A stretch of DNA of 64,000 bases from Rugalucina vietnamica (lineage: Eukaryota; Mollusca; Bivalvia; Lucinida; Lucinidae): positions 32,960,721 to 33,024,720 of the forward strand of contig OZ024874.1 in assembly GCA_964017185.1 (NCBI GenBank), written 5' to 3'. Each line of letters opens with the position of its first letter. Position 1 is the first letter of the stretch. Below the pieces are notes generated by a model. The model was given only the letters and a program-made list of their open reading frames with translations, searched no databases and was not told the DNA's origin. Made by a program: the position numbers and the translations under genes. Shown here piece after piece: positions 11,942-26,046 of the stretch.

Positions 11942-14900
11942 TACAGTCAAACCTGTCTTAAGCAAGCGGCCAAGGGATGCAGTTAAATTGCTTGCTTAAG
12001 ACAGGTGCTTGCTTAAGACAGGGGCACTTAAGATTAAGCAGGCATTCACACTATGTAAATGAGAAATGCAATGCCACACATGCATGCAAACAGTATTTCA
12101 AATGCCAAAAAATATAAATGAAAATTGTGAAGAAGCAAATAACACTTATAACTTATGCTCTAAAGTTAGCTATTAGAATCAGCCAAAATTTATAAATGAA
12201 TAATTAAGGTTTCAAAATGTTCAAGTATACAACTTTGAAAATGTACATCATACATTAAGTTTATCATTTAAAACTTTGGTCTTGTTGATTTGATAAAATT
12301 AAAGAATTTTAAGCAAAACGATGCCTTTTAAAATCAATCAAACTTTCTAGAATAAAGATACAGTACAAAGATGAACTCATTCTAGTTAATTAATAATCCA
12401 TAATTTGTTTACTACTGTAAGTTATGATTAGTCATTTGCCACAATGATTAACTGACTTAATCCAGACATCCTGTCTATGATTACCTTCTGTGACAATAAA
12501 CAGTGGATTATGGTTTCATGAAGGTGTGAATAACACTATTTGACACCAGAAAGAGTTGAAATAATGTCAATATCATAGTTTTAAACAGAGATATATACTA
12601 TACAGAGATTTGAAACTGCTATTGAACATCGATATTTGCCCCCGCTATGACTGTCGCTCAGGTAGACAGGTAAATCGAGGGGAAAAAATCAATATTTTTA
12701 TCGGCCGCTGAATCTGTTCTGAAAGTTTGTATATTAGCAAAAATATATTGTTAATATTTTCTTCGTTTGGTTCGCTATTATCTAGATGATAGTAGAAATA
12801 TATTTTTTGTTAAATAGGCCTTCGAATTTCCAACAAATAGATACTAAACACGCCCGGTATCTTTGTTAAATATTTACGGTTGATAATTTATATAATTATT
12901 ATCCTTTGTCCTACGATTTGTAAAAGCCGTTGTTGTTGTTTTTTTCTCCAACAAATTAATACGTTTTTAATTATGCTTATTATCTACGCGATTGGACACA
13001 TTTGAAACAATTATTTACGGATTATCTTTAAACACAACGGGCAGTTCTTTGACACATCGAGTCTATCTATCGAGTTCAATGAAGAATACCGCCAATATAA
13101 TTCAATTTTGCACTTCATTTTGTTGGTCTTATTTTACACTTTTCTTTACAAAACGGGCAGTGGCGGGACGGATTGTGTGAATTTAATGGACTCAGTCAGG
13201 CATGAACTCAAACATTCTTCTTTTTTCTCTATCTTTCATTCTTGCATTCATATATATTCTAAGAAGTCGCCGCCGGATTTCAAAAGAAAAAATGACACTT
13301 TTATTACCAGCTTACCGTATTGCACCAAGCAATACCTGTTGATTCAGTGACTAAGAAGTCACCACCGGATTTCAAATAAAATGACACTTTTATTACCAGC
13401 TACCTGTATTGCACCGTGCAATACCTGTTGATTCGGTGACTTGTTTGATCTTCGCACTTATGTCACGTTGCAGGCACGTGCCGCATTAATTAATAACCGA
13501 TACCACACACATTATCCACACACTTTATTGAAGATTGTATTCGGAAACATAATTAAAAAAAAAAAAAACAGTATGAAAAAATTATCATAAACTATAGGCC
13601 AACATTCAACCACACTTTTCTTGCCCTGTTAGCTCTCATCATGATATAGTCATACTCAAAATTTTGAAAAGAATAATACTCTAGCTGTTTATGTACACTT
13701 GCCCGTGCTCTGAGCAACTTTTTTTTGTCAATAGCTGCGATGGTGTCTGTTTTTAAGTGCGGTCTCGCAGTTTTCACATTGCATGAAAATTCAACAATGG
13801 GACGCTTTTCACACCTGAGATGATGATTAGAAATTGAAATATTCAGTAGATCTATATGAAAATAGATTAAAAGCATCAAAGTCAAAATGCAATCCGCATG
13901 TCAGAGCACCATTTTTTCTTCTCGAATCCGGGCCTTACCTATTTTCTCCTGCACTTTGCTACGCAAATGTCATTTCTTCTTCTGTAACTATTTTTATTTC
14001 GAAAAATGTAGAAACTAATTTTTATGTTGTCCCCATCACATTTCCGGGCATGGCTATCCCAAATCCTATCCCGGGGACGTGACATGGGGAGGGTGTGTGG
14101 TTATAAATACAAAAATAAACTATCGATCGAATAGACAACCGATCACCCGGAGATCATCTGTAAAAGCATAATATGTCATTCTGCATTCAAATGTAACCTT
14201 TTTGGTCTTATTTGCAATGCAAAACAATGTGTAGAAAAATCTCCATTTTGACTCCAAAGCGGCGAAAAGGTGTGAAAAACAGCTGATTCATTTGGACGAT
14301 TTAACACTTTCAAAATACCCAAACCGTATCGAAGGGCAATAAAATGATTTGTAAGACATTGTTCTTTGAGAAAATTGATGTTGTTTGTCAAAGAAAAGTC
14401 ATTCATCGAAACCTTTTGATAAAAAAAATTACACATCGTTTTGAGATCGGACCAACCCATTTTTACTAAAATGACAAAAACAGTCAATTTTTATACGATC
14501 GTAAAACAAACACAGTCATAGATGGTGTGCTCATTAACAAATAAAACGATTTTTATATCTTTCTTCTTTCATATTTTGTTAATTAAAGATTACATAGCCT
14601 TTTAATAACAACGCGTTTTAGTCAAAAAGTACCGACTATTTTTCGCTTGGTCGCCATTTTGAAACGCCGGACAAGGAAATCAATTTTATCAACGTGTAAT
14701 TAACAATTAAAATTCCAATAAAAACACAACACACATCAAAATCTGGTTCGTAAGTAAGTTATAAAATGTTTACAGTTTCTATAGAACTAAAATATTATCT
14801 CATCGCATGTATGAAATTGCCAATGAATGTCGATATTTATAGCATTGCTTTTGACTTCGAAACAATATGGCGGATGGTAGGCGGCGCCACAGGTACACGC

Positions 14901-15219
14901 GCGACTAACATAAAGCGGCCGCTAGGTGGACTTTCTAATCTCTTCATCTTTATCTCAGTTTTAAACAAGTGATAAAAATCTGGCTGCTTAAGGGCAAAAT
15001 TGGAACATAATCTAGTGGTCTATGGTCAGGTGCTTGCTTAATACAGGGTCATTTGCATGTAAATTCACCTGGTGGAACATAATCTTGTGGTCTCTGGTCA
15101 GGTTAGACAGGTGCTTGCTTAATACAGGGTCATTTGCATGTAAATTCACTTGGGGGGACATGAAAGTGCTTGCTTAAGACAGGGGATTGCTTAATAGAGG
15201 TGGTCTTTTCTACAGTTGC
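11942..15219. mobile_element. Possible 3.3-kb TTAAGCAAGC-ended element or cluster
   Basis: The left side starts TACAGTCAAACCTGTCTTAAG. The right side has inverse-type GTGCTTGCTTAAGACAGG and ends CAGTTGCCACTGTA. The motif matches the 491-bp element at 5864. The ends are only partly complementary, so this may be two small copies with unrelated DNA between. The interior (12030-15000) shows no recognised gene. Confidence 0.4.
13258..13443. repeat. Tandem duplication, ~92-bp unit
   Basis: CTAAGAAGTCGCCGCCGGAT TTCAAA ... AATACCTGTTGATTCAGTGA occurs twice with a few differences and a small indel. Confidence 0.8.
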
Positions 15220-15275
15220 CACTGTATTTCCAATTCTATCTATCATTGGAGGTGCTGGGGTTTGGATGGTGGGAT

Positions 15276-16707
15276 AGCCAGAAGAATTGATGTTTTCACT
15301 ACAGCTCCAATTTACAGACTGACCAGAAAATAGAGTAATCTCTTGTTGCTAATTGCTGTAGATACATGATTTTTACATAACTGACCTTGATAGTACAATC
15401 TTTCCATTTGTTTCTTTGAGAAGCATCAGTCATTAATATCAATAGAAAAGCAATCATGTCTAATTGATGACCATCCCTTATGGTCTTATCAAAGCCATCA
15501 ATACACTATTACACCTAGGGTGCATAATTGAAGATGCTGGCACCTGATTAAGTACCCACTATACTCTTAAAGATATCACTGCATTCTTAAAATTGGTATA
15601 GTTTCAAATAGCTCATAATTATATTCAAAATTTGTGTATAAACTTCAATTATTATAAATTGACATTTTATACACAACACAAGATCGATTTCGCTTCATGA
15701 TTTATTACAAAACAAAAACCTTTAACTACTGATCTAAGAAGTAAATTAATAAATCTATTTATGATCACTAATCTACACTTGAAAATAACATTCTCATAAA
15801 ACTACAACTACATTCATATCAATAAACATACAAAAATAATACAAAAAACATTTGGCTCCTATGGGCACTGCTCACAAGATATGCTTGCTAAGTTATCATG
15901 TTACTGATGCCTTTTTACTCCTTACCCCTGTTTACTAAACATGTCAGACATGTGCATTATATTTTTCTTTTGAGAGACAGCTAGGATGGGCAAAATGATT
16001 GCCCATGCAATGTGCAAGTGCCCAAGGAACTGATCCCTGGACACAGACTTTGTAGGCCAAAGAACTGATCTTTGGCAAGGAACTGATCCTTGTGTGTTAA
16101 ATATCGGTATGCAACTACCAAGGAAATGCTTCCTTGGACACAAACTGCGTAGACCATGAAACTGATCCATGGCCACCAAAGAACTTATCTCTGGCAGGAA
16201 CTGATCCCTAGCAGTTTGTGATGTGATCGGCCCGGTATGCAACTACCAAGGAAATGCTTCCTTGGACACGAACTGTGTAGACCAAGAAACTGATCCTTGG
16301 CCACCAAAGAACTGATCTCTGGCAGGAACTGATCCCTAACAGTTCGTGTAGTGATCGGTCAATTGAAAATGATATTGTTATGAATGTTGAGTGGCAAACT
16401 GATTGCCTGGTATGCAACTACCAAGGAAATGCTATCCTTGGACACGAACTGCGTAGACCAAGAAACTGATCCTTGGCCACCAAAGAACTGATCTCTGGCA
16501 GGAACTGATCCCTAACAGTTCGTGTAGTGATAAAGACGGTCACTTGAAGAATGATATTGTTATGACTGATATGCAAAGCAAGGGAGATAACATGGAAATT
16601 GGTCATTGACAAAGGCACACATCTGCAGAGTCCACAGTTAAATGCATGAATGCTTATATATAAGCAATGGAAATAGAAGATGGTTATCTTTTGGGGGAAT
16701 AAAAAGG
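15276..16707. repeat. Composite duplicated segment
   Basis: The first part (15276-15667) matches 21434-21827 and the second part (15666-16707) matches 10735-11781. The two parts are fused here and separate elsewhere. Identity is very high in both comparisons. Confidence 0.85.
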
Positions 16708-19146
16708 CCAAAGGAATTTGATAGCATATCAAATGAGGCCCCCAAAAGAGCATTATAATGTTATTGTAGGTTGTTAATAAGTACATGTAGTTAATGAATA
16801 GAATGAGGTGTACCTCTGAAAGTAATAAGTTCCAATGAAAATGCATTCTTTATCTGTTTATGACCATTGTGCATAGGCATTTTTGATTGATGTTTATGAT
16901 ATAACACACCATATATCCAAAATGAAGTCATTGTGTGCTACAAGTGCCTATGGAAATGCAATTATTTGTCTATCTATGTATAATCCTGCACTTTAATATA
17001 AAGAAGCTGACATGGCTTATTGTGAGATTAATTAACAGCAGTATGTTAGAACTTTGGTTTGAAAGCCATGAGTGTTTTTCTATATATGACTATCTGTTGG
17101 TGGGACATATTAACATATTATACACTACATGTTTAAATAGTATTAAGCACATTATGTATAAAGATGTTGCAATTTGTCTATGCTATGATTATTGCTGCAC
17201 TTTACATGCTAAACTACATTCCAGTCTTCTGTGTTAAGAGTCTGCAAAGTCAGAAAATGAGATGACCTGGCCTGTTAATTAGGACAGCTAGTTCTCCAGT
17301 TTTGAATTTTGTGTGTTGTGGCTGAATGACTATCTGTTGGTAGGTATAAAATCAGTTAAACACCAAACTAAACTTACAACATTAAATGTTGTGAACCCCC
17401 TATAAATACAATTCTTTACTTACTCACAACAGCTGTGCATAATAATGTATCGCAAATTATGTCTGTTGATTTACTATTTAACAAAAAGAAATAATACAAT
17501 ACATACTCAACAAGTAGATTACTTCCTTAAACAAAGCTGCCATGACTTTTCAGAATGTATGACAATAGGCATTACATGAAATGGTTCTGATAAAGAATAG
17601 GAATACCTGGTATAAACTGCAATGGATCTGTGATGAGACTATTGCCAGTATTATTCTCATGCAGAATGGGTTGCCATGAGGTTAACATACAGTTCTGTAT
17701 AAAACTAATTTAAATTTGATGTTAACAAATAATAGACAAACTTATCTTTGGCAACCAACCCATTGTTCAGTAATGGATCTGAGAAAATGCTCTTCATATG
17801 AATGGCTCTGAGTAGCTTATAACTGCCGAGACTGTGCAAACTGCAGACCATAATTATGTGAACTATATATACCTAACTCACTGTCTGCTTTGTAGACATA
17901 CACTACAATTAAATCTGACATGTAAAATCTCGTGACAAAGTCTTTGTTAGTTTAAATAGTGACAAAGTTTAGGTTATTCTAAGATAGTGTGACGAAGTGG
18001 TTGTTTGTATTAATGGAATGACCATGTCCTGATCATTTAGATAATGTGACAATGTGACGTTTTGCTGATCAGTTACAATCTGTTAATTCGGAAAGTTTGA
18101 CAATGTGGCTGTCTATTATGTGGGTGTTTATGTAGATCGTGTGGCAATGTGTCTGTTTGATTTAACAGTGGAAGAAACTCAAAATTGCTGTTTGATTAGT
18201 GTGATACTGGTAATGCTGCAGTTTGATTTAACAATGTGACAACATGGCTGATCTTTGTGACACAGTGACTAACTTGATTGTGTGACAAGCTGTTTGTTTG
18301 GACTATGACAAAGTGGAAACTGAATTCGAATCCAATAATGTGATAACAATGAAATGAAACCTGTAAAACTGATAATCAATGTTTGGTTTTCTGATATGCT
18401 ACTGATTACAAAATCATTTGTAGAAAAGTTGCAAGTTTTCATCTTGTGCTTAACAGTATTACAATATTTAGACAAGGTGACATGTAACTGGAGATAATGA
18501 TTAAAACAGTGCCTCTGGAGTAAGATTGAAACACTGATACATAGGGGGTCTTCTGACACATCAGAAAACCAACACATAAATTCATGTAGAACATGTGTAT
18601 CTAATCTTAGTAAATATTGTCATTGTGGTGGGTTGGTAAAGCTCAGTTTCTCCAGTTAGCTGTTTCAACTGTCACTACCACAAGTTGTTTCTTTGTCCAA
18701 TATAGTCTTTATGTCTTTTTACTTTTACTTTTTCATGTCTTCTATTCAAATTACCGCCTATCAGTGATGAGGGGATCCAACTTCAAATCCAACTTTCGGA
18801 ATACACACATGACCAATTTTCCTTCGAAGAATTTCCTTTCGAATGATTTGAGAAAAACTGATTAATTAATTGCCACTGGAATATATATGAATTTTCCCGA
18901 AAGCCTGAACACTGATTACACTTCTTTAAATATAACACTGGTAGCTGCCAGCCATGTGATACCTCTGAGAGGTTTATATTTTACAAAAAGAAGAAATGGT
19001 AACTCGTGTTTTGTGAGTGACAACTGCAATTATGGAATCGAAAAACTTTGTGACATGATTATTCAGAGATAATAAGGGAGATTTATCAAAACTATAAGAT
19101 ATCACATGTATGGTTGCTGCACACACACTGATTTGACTTTGGATAG
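16708..19146. other. No recognised gene; degenerate GTGACAATGTGGC-type phrases
   Basis: Unique-looking AT-rich DNA. Between about 17930 and 18310 phrases such as GTGACAAAGT, GTGACAATGTG and GTTTGATTTAACA recur irregularly, suggesting an old decayed tandem repeat. Short open frames here match nothing I know. Confidence 0.5.
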
Positions 19147-19362
19147 GCACAGATTGCTCAAAACACTGATTTTAACTAGATTTGCACTGATAGCTGATCA
19201 ACACAAAATAATGCTCCTTTTAGATATGACACCAATCATGAATAAATAATATGAATATGCACAGATTGCTCAAAACACTGATTAAACACTTTAGATGTGC
19301 ATTGATAGCTGATCAACACAAAAATAATGCTCCTTTAAAATATGACACCAATCATGAATAAT
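19147..19362. repeat. Tandem duplication, ~111-bp unit
   Basis: GCACAGATTGCTCAAAACAC TGATT, then GATAGCTGATCAACACAAAA and ATATGACACCAATCATGAAT, occur twice (from 19147 and 19258) with small differences. Confidence 0.8.
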
Positions 19363-19609
19363 AACACTTGGGTATAATATTCTTGTAGTTGTATATCTCC
19401 CGCTTGATGCTGCAAATTGGAACTCCTGTGTTATGCAACTTCTATTTCCCAGTCCAAGGTTGTTCTGAACAAGTGTTTGGAAGTAATCTTCATGATCAAA
19501 ACATGGAAAAATCATGTCCGTACTGAAAACTTTCTGTATTTGTCTGAATCATCAAATACTGTTGCTTGTCTGAATCTTTGCACATAAACAATAGAAGCAC
19601 TGGATCCTT

Positions 19610-20817
19610 ATCCTGTGGGCGTCCGGAATCTCTTACCCCTCAGGAGGGAACAGGCCTTGTCAGTTTGCATATAGTGATTGTATAGTGAACAAAATTGAAC
19701 CCATCCAGATCTAAGGAGGAATCTTATGGGCGTCCGGAAGCTCTTACAGCTCAGGCGGGAGCATCCCGTGCACCGCCCGTCCTTTAGCATATGATGACTG
19801 AATAGTGAACTAGCATAGCTAGAAAAGACTGAACTCATATCTACTAAGGAGGAATCCTGTGGGTGTCCGGAAGCTCTTACAACTCAGGAGGGAGCAGGCC
19901 GCGCGCCGCCCGTCAGTAAGCATAAAATGATTGTATATTGAACTAGCACAGCTAGAAAAACTGAACCCGGATCTAAGGAGGAATCTTGTGGGCGTCCGGA
20001 AGCTCTTACAGCTCAGGAGGGAGCAGGCCGCGCGCCGCCCGTCAGTAAGCATAAAATGATTGTATATTGTACTAGCACAGCTAGAAAAACTGAACCCGGA
20101 TCTAAGGAGGAATCTTGTGGGCGTCCGGAAGCTCTTACAGCTCAGGAGGGAGCAGGCCGCGCACCACCCGTCAGTAAGCATAAAATGATTGTATATTGAA
20201 CTAGCACAGCTAGAAAAACTGAACCCGGATCTAAGGAGGAATCTTGTGGGCGTCCGGAAGCTCTTACAGCTCAGGAGGGAGCAGGCCGCGCGCCGCCCGT
20301 CAGTAAGCATAAAATGATTGTATATTGTACTAGCACAGCTAGAAAAACTGAACCCGGATCTAAGGAGGAATCTTGTGGGCGTCCGGAAGCTCTTACAGCT
20401 CAGGAGGGAGCAGGCCGCGCGCCGCCCGTCAGTAAGCATAAAATGATTGTATATTGTACTAGCACAGCTAGAAAAACTGAACCCGGATCTAAGGAGGAAT
20501 CTTGTGGGCGTCCGGAAGCTCTTACAGCTCAGGAGGGAGCAGGCCGCGCGCCGCCCGTCAGTAAGCATAAAATGATTGTATATTGAACTAGCACAGCTAG
20601 AAAAACTGAACCCGGATCTAAGGAGGAATCTTGTGGGCGTCCGGAAGCTCTTACAGCTCAGGAGGGAGCAGGCCGCGCACCACCCGTCAGTAAGCATAAA
20701 ATGATTGTATATTGAACTAGCACAGCTAGAAAAACTGAACCCGGATCTAAGGAGGAATCTTGTGGGCGTCCGGAAGCTCTTACAGCTCAGGAGGGAGCAG
20801 GCCGCGCACAGCCCATC
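19610..20817. repeat. 129-bp minisatellite, ~10 units, 43 codons per period
   Basis: GGCGTCCGGAAGCTCTTACA recurs at exactly 129-bp spacing from about 19865 to 20768; the three leftmost units are diverged and shorter. The period is 43 codons, so a minus-strand frame stays open for 292 codons (19819-20697), but without a recognised domain. On the + strand each unit has a helix-like stretch (LEKLNPDLRRNLVGVRKLLQ) closed by an in-frame stop. GC content is clearly higher than its surroundings. Confidence 0.85.
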
Positions 20818-21433
20818 AGTTCAACTTCACATAATTATATTGTTTAATAATAAATTAAGTGTTCAAGCAACAGTGTTCACTAAATGTATGATTCTGTTTG
20901 CTGAAATCCCACATCTGGAAAATCTCTAGTGCTATATCTGACAGATTTAATGGCCATATCATTTACACATGCTCATTCCTAATGTCAAAAACGTGCTAGA
21001 GCTAACTGTCTATCCTCTCTAATGGGCTGCTCAAAATTGAGCTACCTAGAGACCCCTGTATGGACGAGTGAACAGTATTTTCACATATAAATTGGAGACA
21101 CAGTTTCGATATTTAATTCTCAGAAGTTTCTGCTAATTGTCATTTAACGTCCAAAGTCTGCAACCTTTCCATGTAGAAAGCATAGAGTTAGCTTGCCGAT
21201 ACTAGTTGTCGATATAACATGTTGCATGTAGTGTCAATGTTTAAATTTGATTAGTTTGCTGTTTCCTTCAAGATCAGAATGAATCTGAGATAGTGTCCAC
21301 ATTAAGATCAGAATGATCTTTGGTTGATTAATATGTATTCACAAAATCTAACATAACAGAACTTTCCAATGTAGCAAAGTTTTTATGAGTATATTGATAA
21401 TATGTATATAGTTTATCCAAATGTGTTAGAATA
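20818..21433. other. No recognised feature
   Basis: AT-rich sequence without supported structure. Confidence 0.5.
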
Positions 21434-21827
21434 ATAGCCAGAAGAATTGATGTTTTCACTACAGCTCCAATTTACAGACTGACCAGAAAATAGAGTAATC
21501 TCTTGTTGCTAATTGCTGTAGATACATGATTTTTACATAACTGACCTTGATAGTACAATCTTTCCATTTGTTTCTTTGAGAAGCATCAGTCATTAATATC
21601 AATAGAAAAGCAATCATGTCTAATTGATGACCATCCCTTATGGTCTTATCAAAGCCATCAATACACTATTACACCTAGGGTGCATAATTGAAGATGCTGG
21701 CACCTGATTAAGTACCCACTATACTCTTAAAGATATCACTGCATTCTTAAAATTGGTATAGTTTCAAATAGCTCATAATTATATTCAAAATTTGTGTATA
21801 AACTTCAATTATTATAAATTGACATTA
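21434..21827. repeat. Duplicated 0.39-kb segment
   Basis: Near-identical to 15276-15667, from AGCCAGAAGAATTGATGTTT to AATTATTATAAATTGACATT. It ends just before the truncated left edge of the family A element. Confidence 0.85.
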
Positions 21828-21983
21828 TATTGGCTACCCTTATTGTGAAATAGCCATAATGATTCTGAAAAACATTGGACCCCAGGGGCTCATATGCACC
21901 CACCCCGGGGCAATGGTCCATGAGCTATTTAAGATGTCGGTACCACCTGACCTGAACAGATCCCCCCGCACTTTTTCACAATT

Positions 21984-24900
21984 TTGGCATGTATAGAATT
22001 AGATAAAATCGGGGGGACCTTTCTAGGTGGTAGCTTTATAGTTAAAATCTTCGAGTTTATTCTAGTATACCCCCTTCACTTGTCTGTGTTTTCCTCTTAT
22101 ATCTTAAGTTTTCTTCAATTTTTGGAACAAGATAGTCAGCTTGTTCATATGTTTTATTATATGACATGGCTATCAATTATTGTCATATCAATCATTTGAT
22201 ACCAATTTTAGCTCTCTAGGACTTTTGGCTGCTGAGATATAAACGTTTCTGTTGGTATACCCCCTCTATTTTTCTGTCATTTTTATCTAATATTTTAAGT
22301 TCTCATCAATATTCAACACTAAGAAAGCCTAGTTTTTCATAAATCTTATCCTATGATTATAGAACAATACCATAGCAATCATTTGATACCAATTTCGGCT
22401 CTCTACAACTTTTGGTTGCCGAGTTATAAAGAATTTTGGGGGGTATACCCCCTCCACTTTTTTTCTGTGATTTTTCTCTAATATTTATAGTTTTTGTCAA
22501 TATTCGAAAAAAGTAAGTCAGGTTGTTTGTGTGTCTTACCACATGATTTTAGAACATTATCTTAGCAATTATTTGATACCAATTTCAGCTTTCTAGAGCT
22601 GTTTGTCATTGAGATAGTAGCAGTTTTATTGGTATACCCCCTTCGTTTGCAAGTGATTTTTCTCTTATATCTTAAGTTCTTTTAAATATTTGAGAAACAA
22701 GAAAGTCAGCTTGTTTATATACTTGTTGCATGCTTATAGAATATTGTCATAGCAATCATTTTATAGCAATTTCAGCTCTGTTGAGCCTTTGGTAACTGAG
22801 ATATCAGCAGTTTTATTGATATACCCCCTTTTTGACAGAGATTTTTCTCCTATATCTTAAGTTTTCTCAAATATTTGGGCAGCAAAAAAGTCAGCTTGCT
22901 ATATATCTTTTACATTGTCATAGAATATTGTCATATCAGTTATTTGATACCAATATCAGCTCTCAAGGACTTTTGGTTGTTGAGATTATATGTTTCCTTT
23001 GGTATACCCCCTTTATTTTTCTGTGATTTTTTATCTAATATTTTAAGTTTTCATCAATATTCAAACACTAAGAAAGTCTAATTTTTCATAAATCTCATCT
23101 TATGATTATAGAACATTACCATAGCAATCATTTGATACCAATTTAAGCTCTCTATATTTTTTGGTTGCTGACGTATTAAGTGTTTTGGTGGCATACCCCC
23201 TCAATTTATCTGTGATTTTTCCCTACTATTTAAAGTTTATATCAATATTCAAAAAAGTAAGTCAGATTGTTTAAGTAACTTACCAAGTGGTTTTAAAGCG
23301 TTGTTTTAGCAATCATTTGATACCATTTTCAGCTTTCTAGGGCTTTTTGTCGATGAGATATTAGCAGTTTTATTGGTATACCCCCTTCGTTTGCAAGTGA
23401 TTTTTCTCTTATATCTTAAGTTTTTTTTTTAAATATTTGAGCAACAAGAAAGTCAGTTTGTTTATATACTTGTTACATGTTTATAGAATATTGTCAAAAC
23501 AATAATATTATAGCATTTTCAGTCTCTAGAACTTTTGGTTATTGAGATATATACGTTTCCGTTGGTATACCCCTATATTTTTTTCTGAAAATTTTTTATC
23601 TAATATTTAAAGTTCTCATCACTATTTCATCAATGAGAAAGTCAAATTATTTATGTTTTTATCACATGATTAAAGAAAGTTATACTAGCAATCATTTGAT
23701 ACCAATTTAAGCTCTCTAGATCCTTTGGTTACTGATATATTAGCAGTTTTCTTGGTATACCCACTTCGTTTGCCAATGTTTTTTCTCCTATAGCTTAAGT
23801 TCTCTTAAATATTCGAGAAAGAAAAAACATATTTTGTTTACAAAACCTTTACATGGTTATAGAATATTGTCATAGCAATCATTTGATAACAATTTCAACT
23901 GTCTAGGAATTTTGGTTGCTGAGAAATATACGTTTCCGCTGGTATACCCCCTATATTTTTCTGAGATTTTTATTTAATATTTAAAGTTTTCATCTATATT
24001 CCAACAATGAGAAAGTCAAATTATTTATGTTCTTTATCTTATGTTTATAGAACATTATTCTTGCAATCACTTGATATCAATTGTAGCTCTCTAGAGCTTT
24101 TGGTCACTGATATATCAACAATTGGTATACCCCCTTCGGTTGCAAATGTTTTTTCTTCTGTAGCTTAAGTTCTCTTAAATATTCGAGAAACAAGAAAGAC
24201 ATTTGATTTATATACCCTTTACATGGTTATAGAATATTGTCATAGCAATCATTTGATACCAATTTCAGCTGTCTAGGACTTTTGGTTGCTGAGATATATA
24301 CGTTTCCGTTGGCATACCCCCTATATTTTTCTGAGATTTTTATCTAATATTTAAAGTTCTCATCTATATTCCAACAATGAGAAAGTCAAATTAATTATGT
24401 TTCTTATCTAATGATTATAGAACATAATTCTAACAATCATTTGATTCAAATTTTAGCTCTCTAGAGCTTTTGGTCACTGAGATATCAGCAGTTTTATTTG
24501 TATACCCCCTTCGTTTGCAAGTGATTTTTCTCCTATATCTGAAGTTCCCATAAGTATTTGCGCTACAAGAGAGTCAGCTTATTGATATATCTGATTGTAT
24601 AATTATAAAATATTGTTATAGCAATCATTTGATACCAATTTCTGTTCTTTATGACTTTTGGTTCCTGAGAAATACACGTTTTTGTAGGTATACCCTCTCC
24701 ATTTTCTGTGATTTTTCTCTAATATTTAAAGTTTCCTCAATATTTGAACAGCACAAAAGTCTGACTATTAATGTATCTTATTATGTCGTTTTAGAATGTT
24801 ATCATAGCAATCATTTGTTACAAACTTCAGCTCTCTATGGCTTTTGGCTGCTGAGCTATAAACGTTTCTGTAGGTACACCCCCTACATTGGTCTGTGATT

Positions 24901-25440
24901 TGTCTCTAAAATTGAAAGTTCTCATCAATATTTGAACACCACGAAGGTCAAAATCATTCTGTATTTTTTCACATTAATATAGAACATTATAATAACAATA
25001 ATTTAATACAAAAGTCTTTGGAGTTTTTGGTTGCTGAGATATCTGAATTTCATTGATTTTTCCCCTTCGTTTATCTGTTATTTTTCTCTAATATCTGAAG
25101 CTCTTTTTTTAATATTTGAGCCTTAAGATAGCCAGCTTGTTTATATATCTTATTACATGGTTATAGAGCATTGCCCTAGCAATCATTTGATACCAATTCA
25201 AGCTCTTTAGAGCTTTTGGTTGCTGAGATATAAACAACTGTGCTGGTATTCTCCATTTTCTGTGATTTTTGTCTAATACATGAAGTTTTCATTAATATTC
25301 GAACACCAGGAAGTCAGTTTGATAATTATATCTTATTAAATAGTTATATAGCATTGCAAAAGCAATCATTTGATACCTGTTTCTGCTTTCTAGGTATGTC
25401 AGTAGCCAAGATACATGTGGTAAAATAGGTGTACCACCTT
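21984..25440 (+). repeat. ~188-bp tandem array (about 18-19 units)
   Basis: The phrase GGTATACCCCCTTCG recurs with spacing of about 185-190 bp (22066, 22256, 22444, 22633 and onward). Each unit also has ATTTTTCTCTAATATTTAAG, GCAATCATTTGATACCAATT and CTTTTGGTTGCTGAGATAT. Units are diverged by many substitutions, so the array is old. It fills the left part of the 7.58-kb TIR element. Confidence 0.85.
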
Positions 25441-25919
25441 ACTATCTGCGCTTATTAGGAGTTGTATTGAACACTCTGTGATTTTAGGTGACACAAATGG
25501 GCATTGTTATATACCTAATGTATCTCTACAATAGAAACTTGCCGTGTTGTAACGGACAGGCACTTTCTGCTGTTTTAGGCGTCGTAGGGTATTAATGGTA
25601 ATTAATGCCCTGGGATGACGTCATAGCAGGGCAATAATGGTGTTAATGCCCTGAGGTGACACCGTAGCAGGGCAATAATGGTGTTATTGCCCTAGGGCAA
25701 TAATGGTGTTATTGCCCTGAGCCTATGAAATACTCCTGTTTACATGTTATGGACACTGGCATGTGTTCATTTCATCTAAATTTAACATGGCAGGTGGAAT
25801 CACATTTCAGACGTATATTTCATCTTAATTTAACGCGTCACTTTGCAGCAAATCACTGACCGATCAACGGCTGTGGATTTTTATTATGCGCGATTTCAAG
25901 ACTTAGCATTCACATTAAA

Positions 25920-25922
25920 TAA

Positions 25923-25954
<32 letters not shown>

Positions 25955-26005
25955 AAATAAATAAATAAATAAATGAATAAATAAATAAAATAAATAAATA
26001 AAATG
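25920..26005. repeat. AAAT/AAATAAA simple repeat
   Basis: Nearly pure AAAT tract with a few interruptions (AAAAATAAAT, GAATAAAT). Confidence 0.9.
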
Positions 26006-26046
26006 TACATATGCTGGAGGAAAGGTATATAACAATGACGATATAA

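Noticed and set aside
14870..14945. Possible first exon (ATGGCGGATGG in a GC-rich patch)
   Set aside because: No conserved peptide and no donor or downstream exon could be tied to it.
19819..20697. 292-codon minus-strand repeat protein
   Set aside because: The open frame follows from the 43-codon period; no domain, start context or exon structure supports it.
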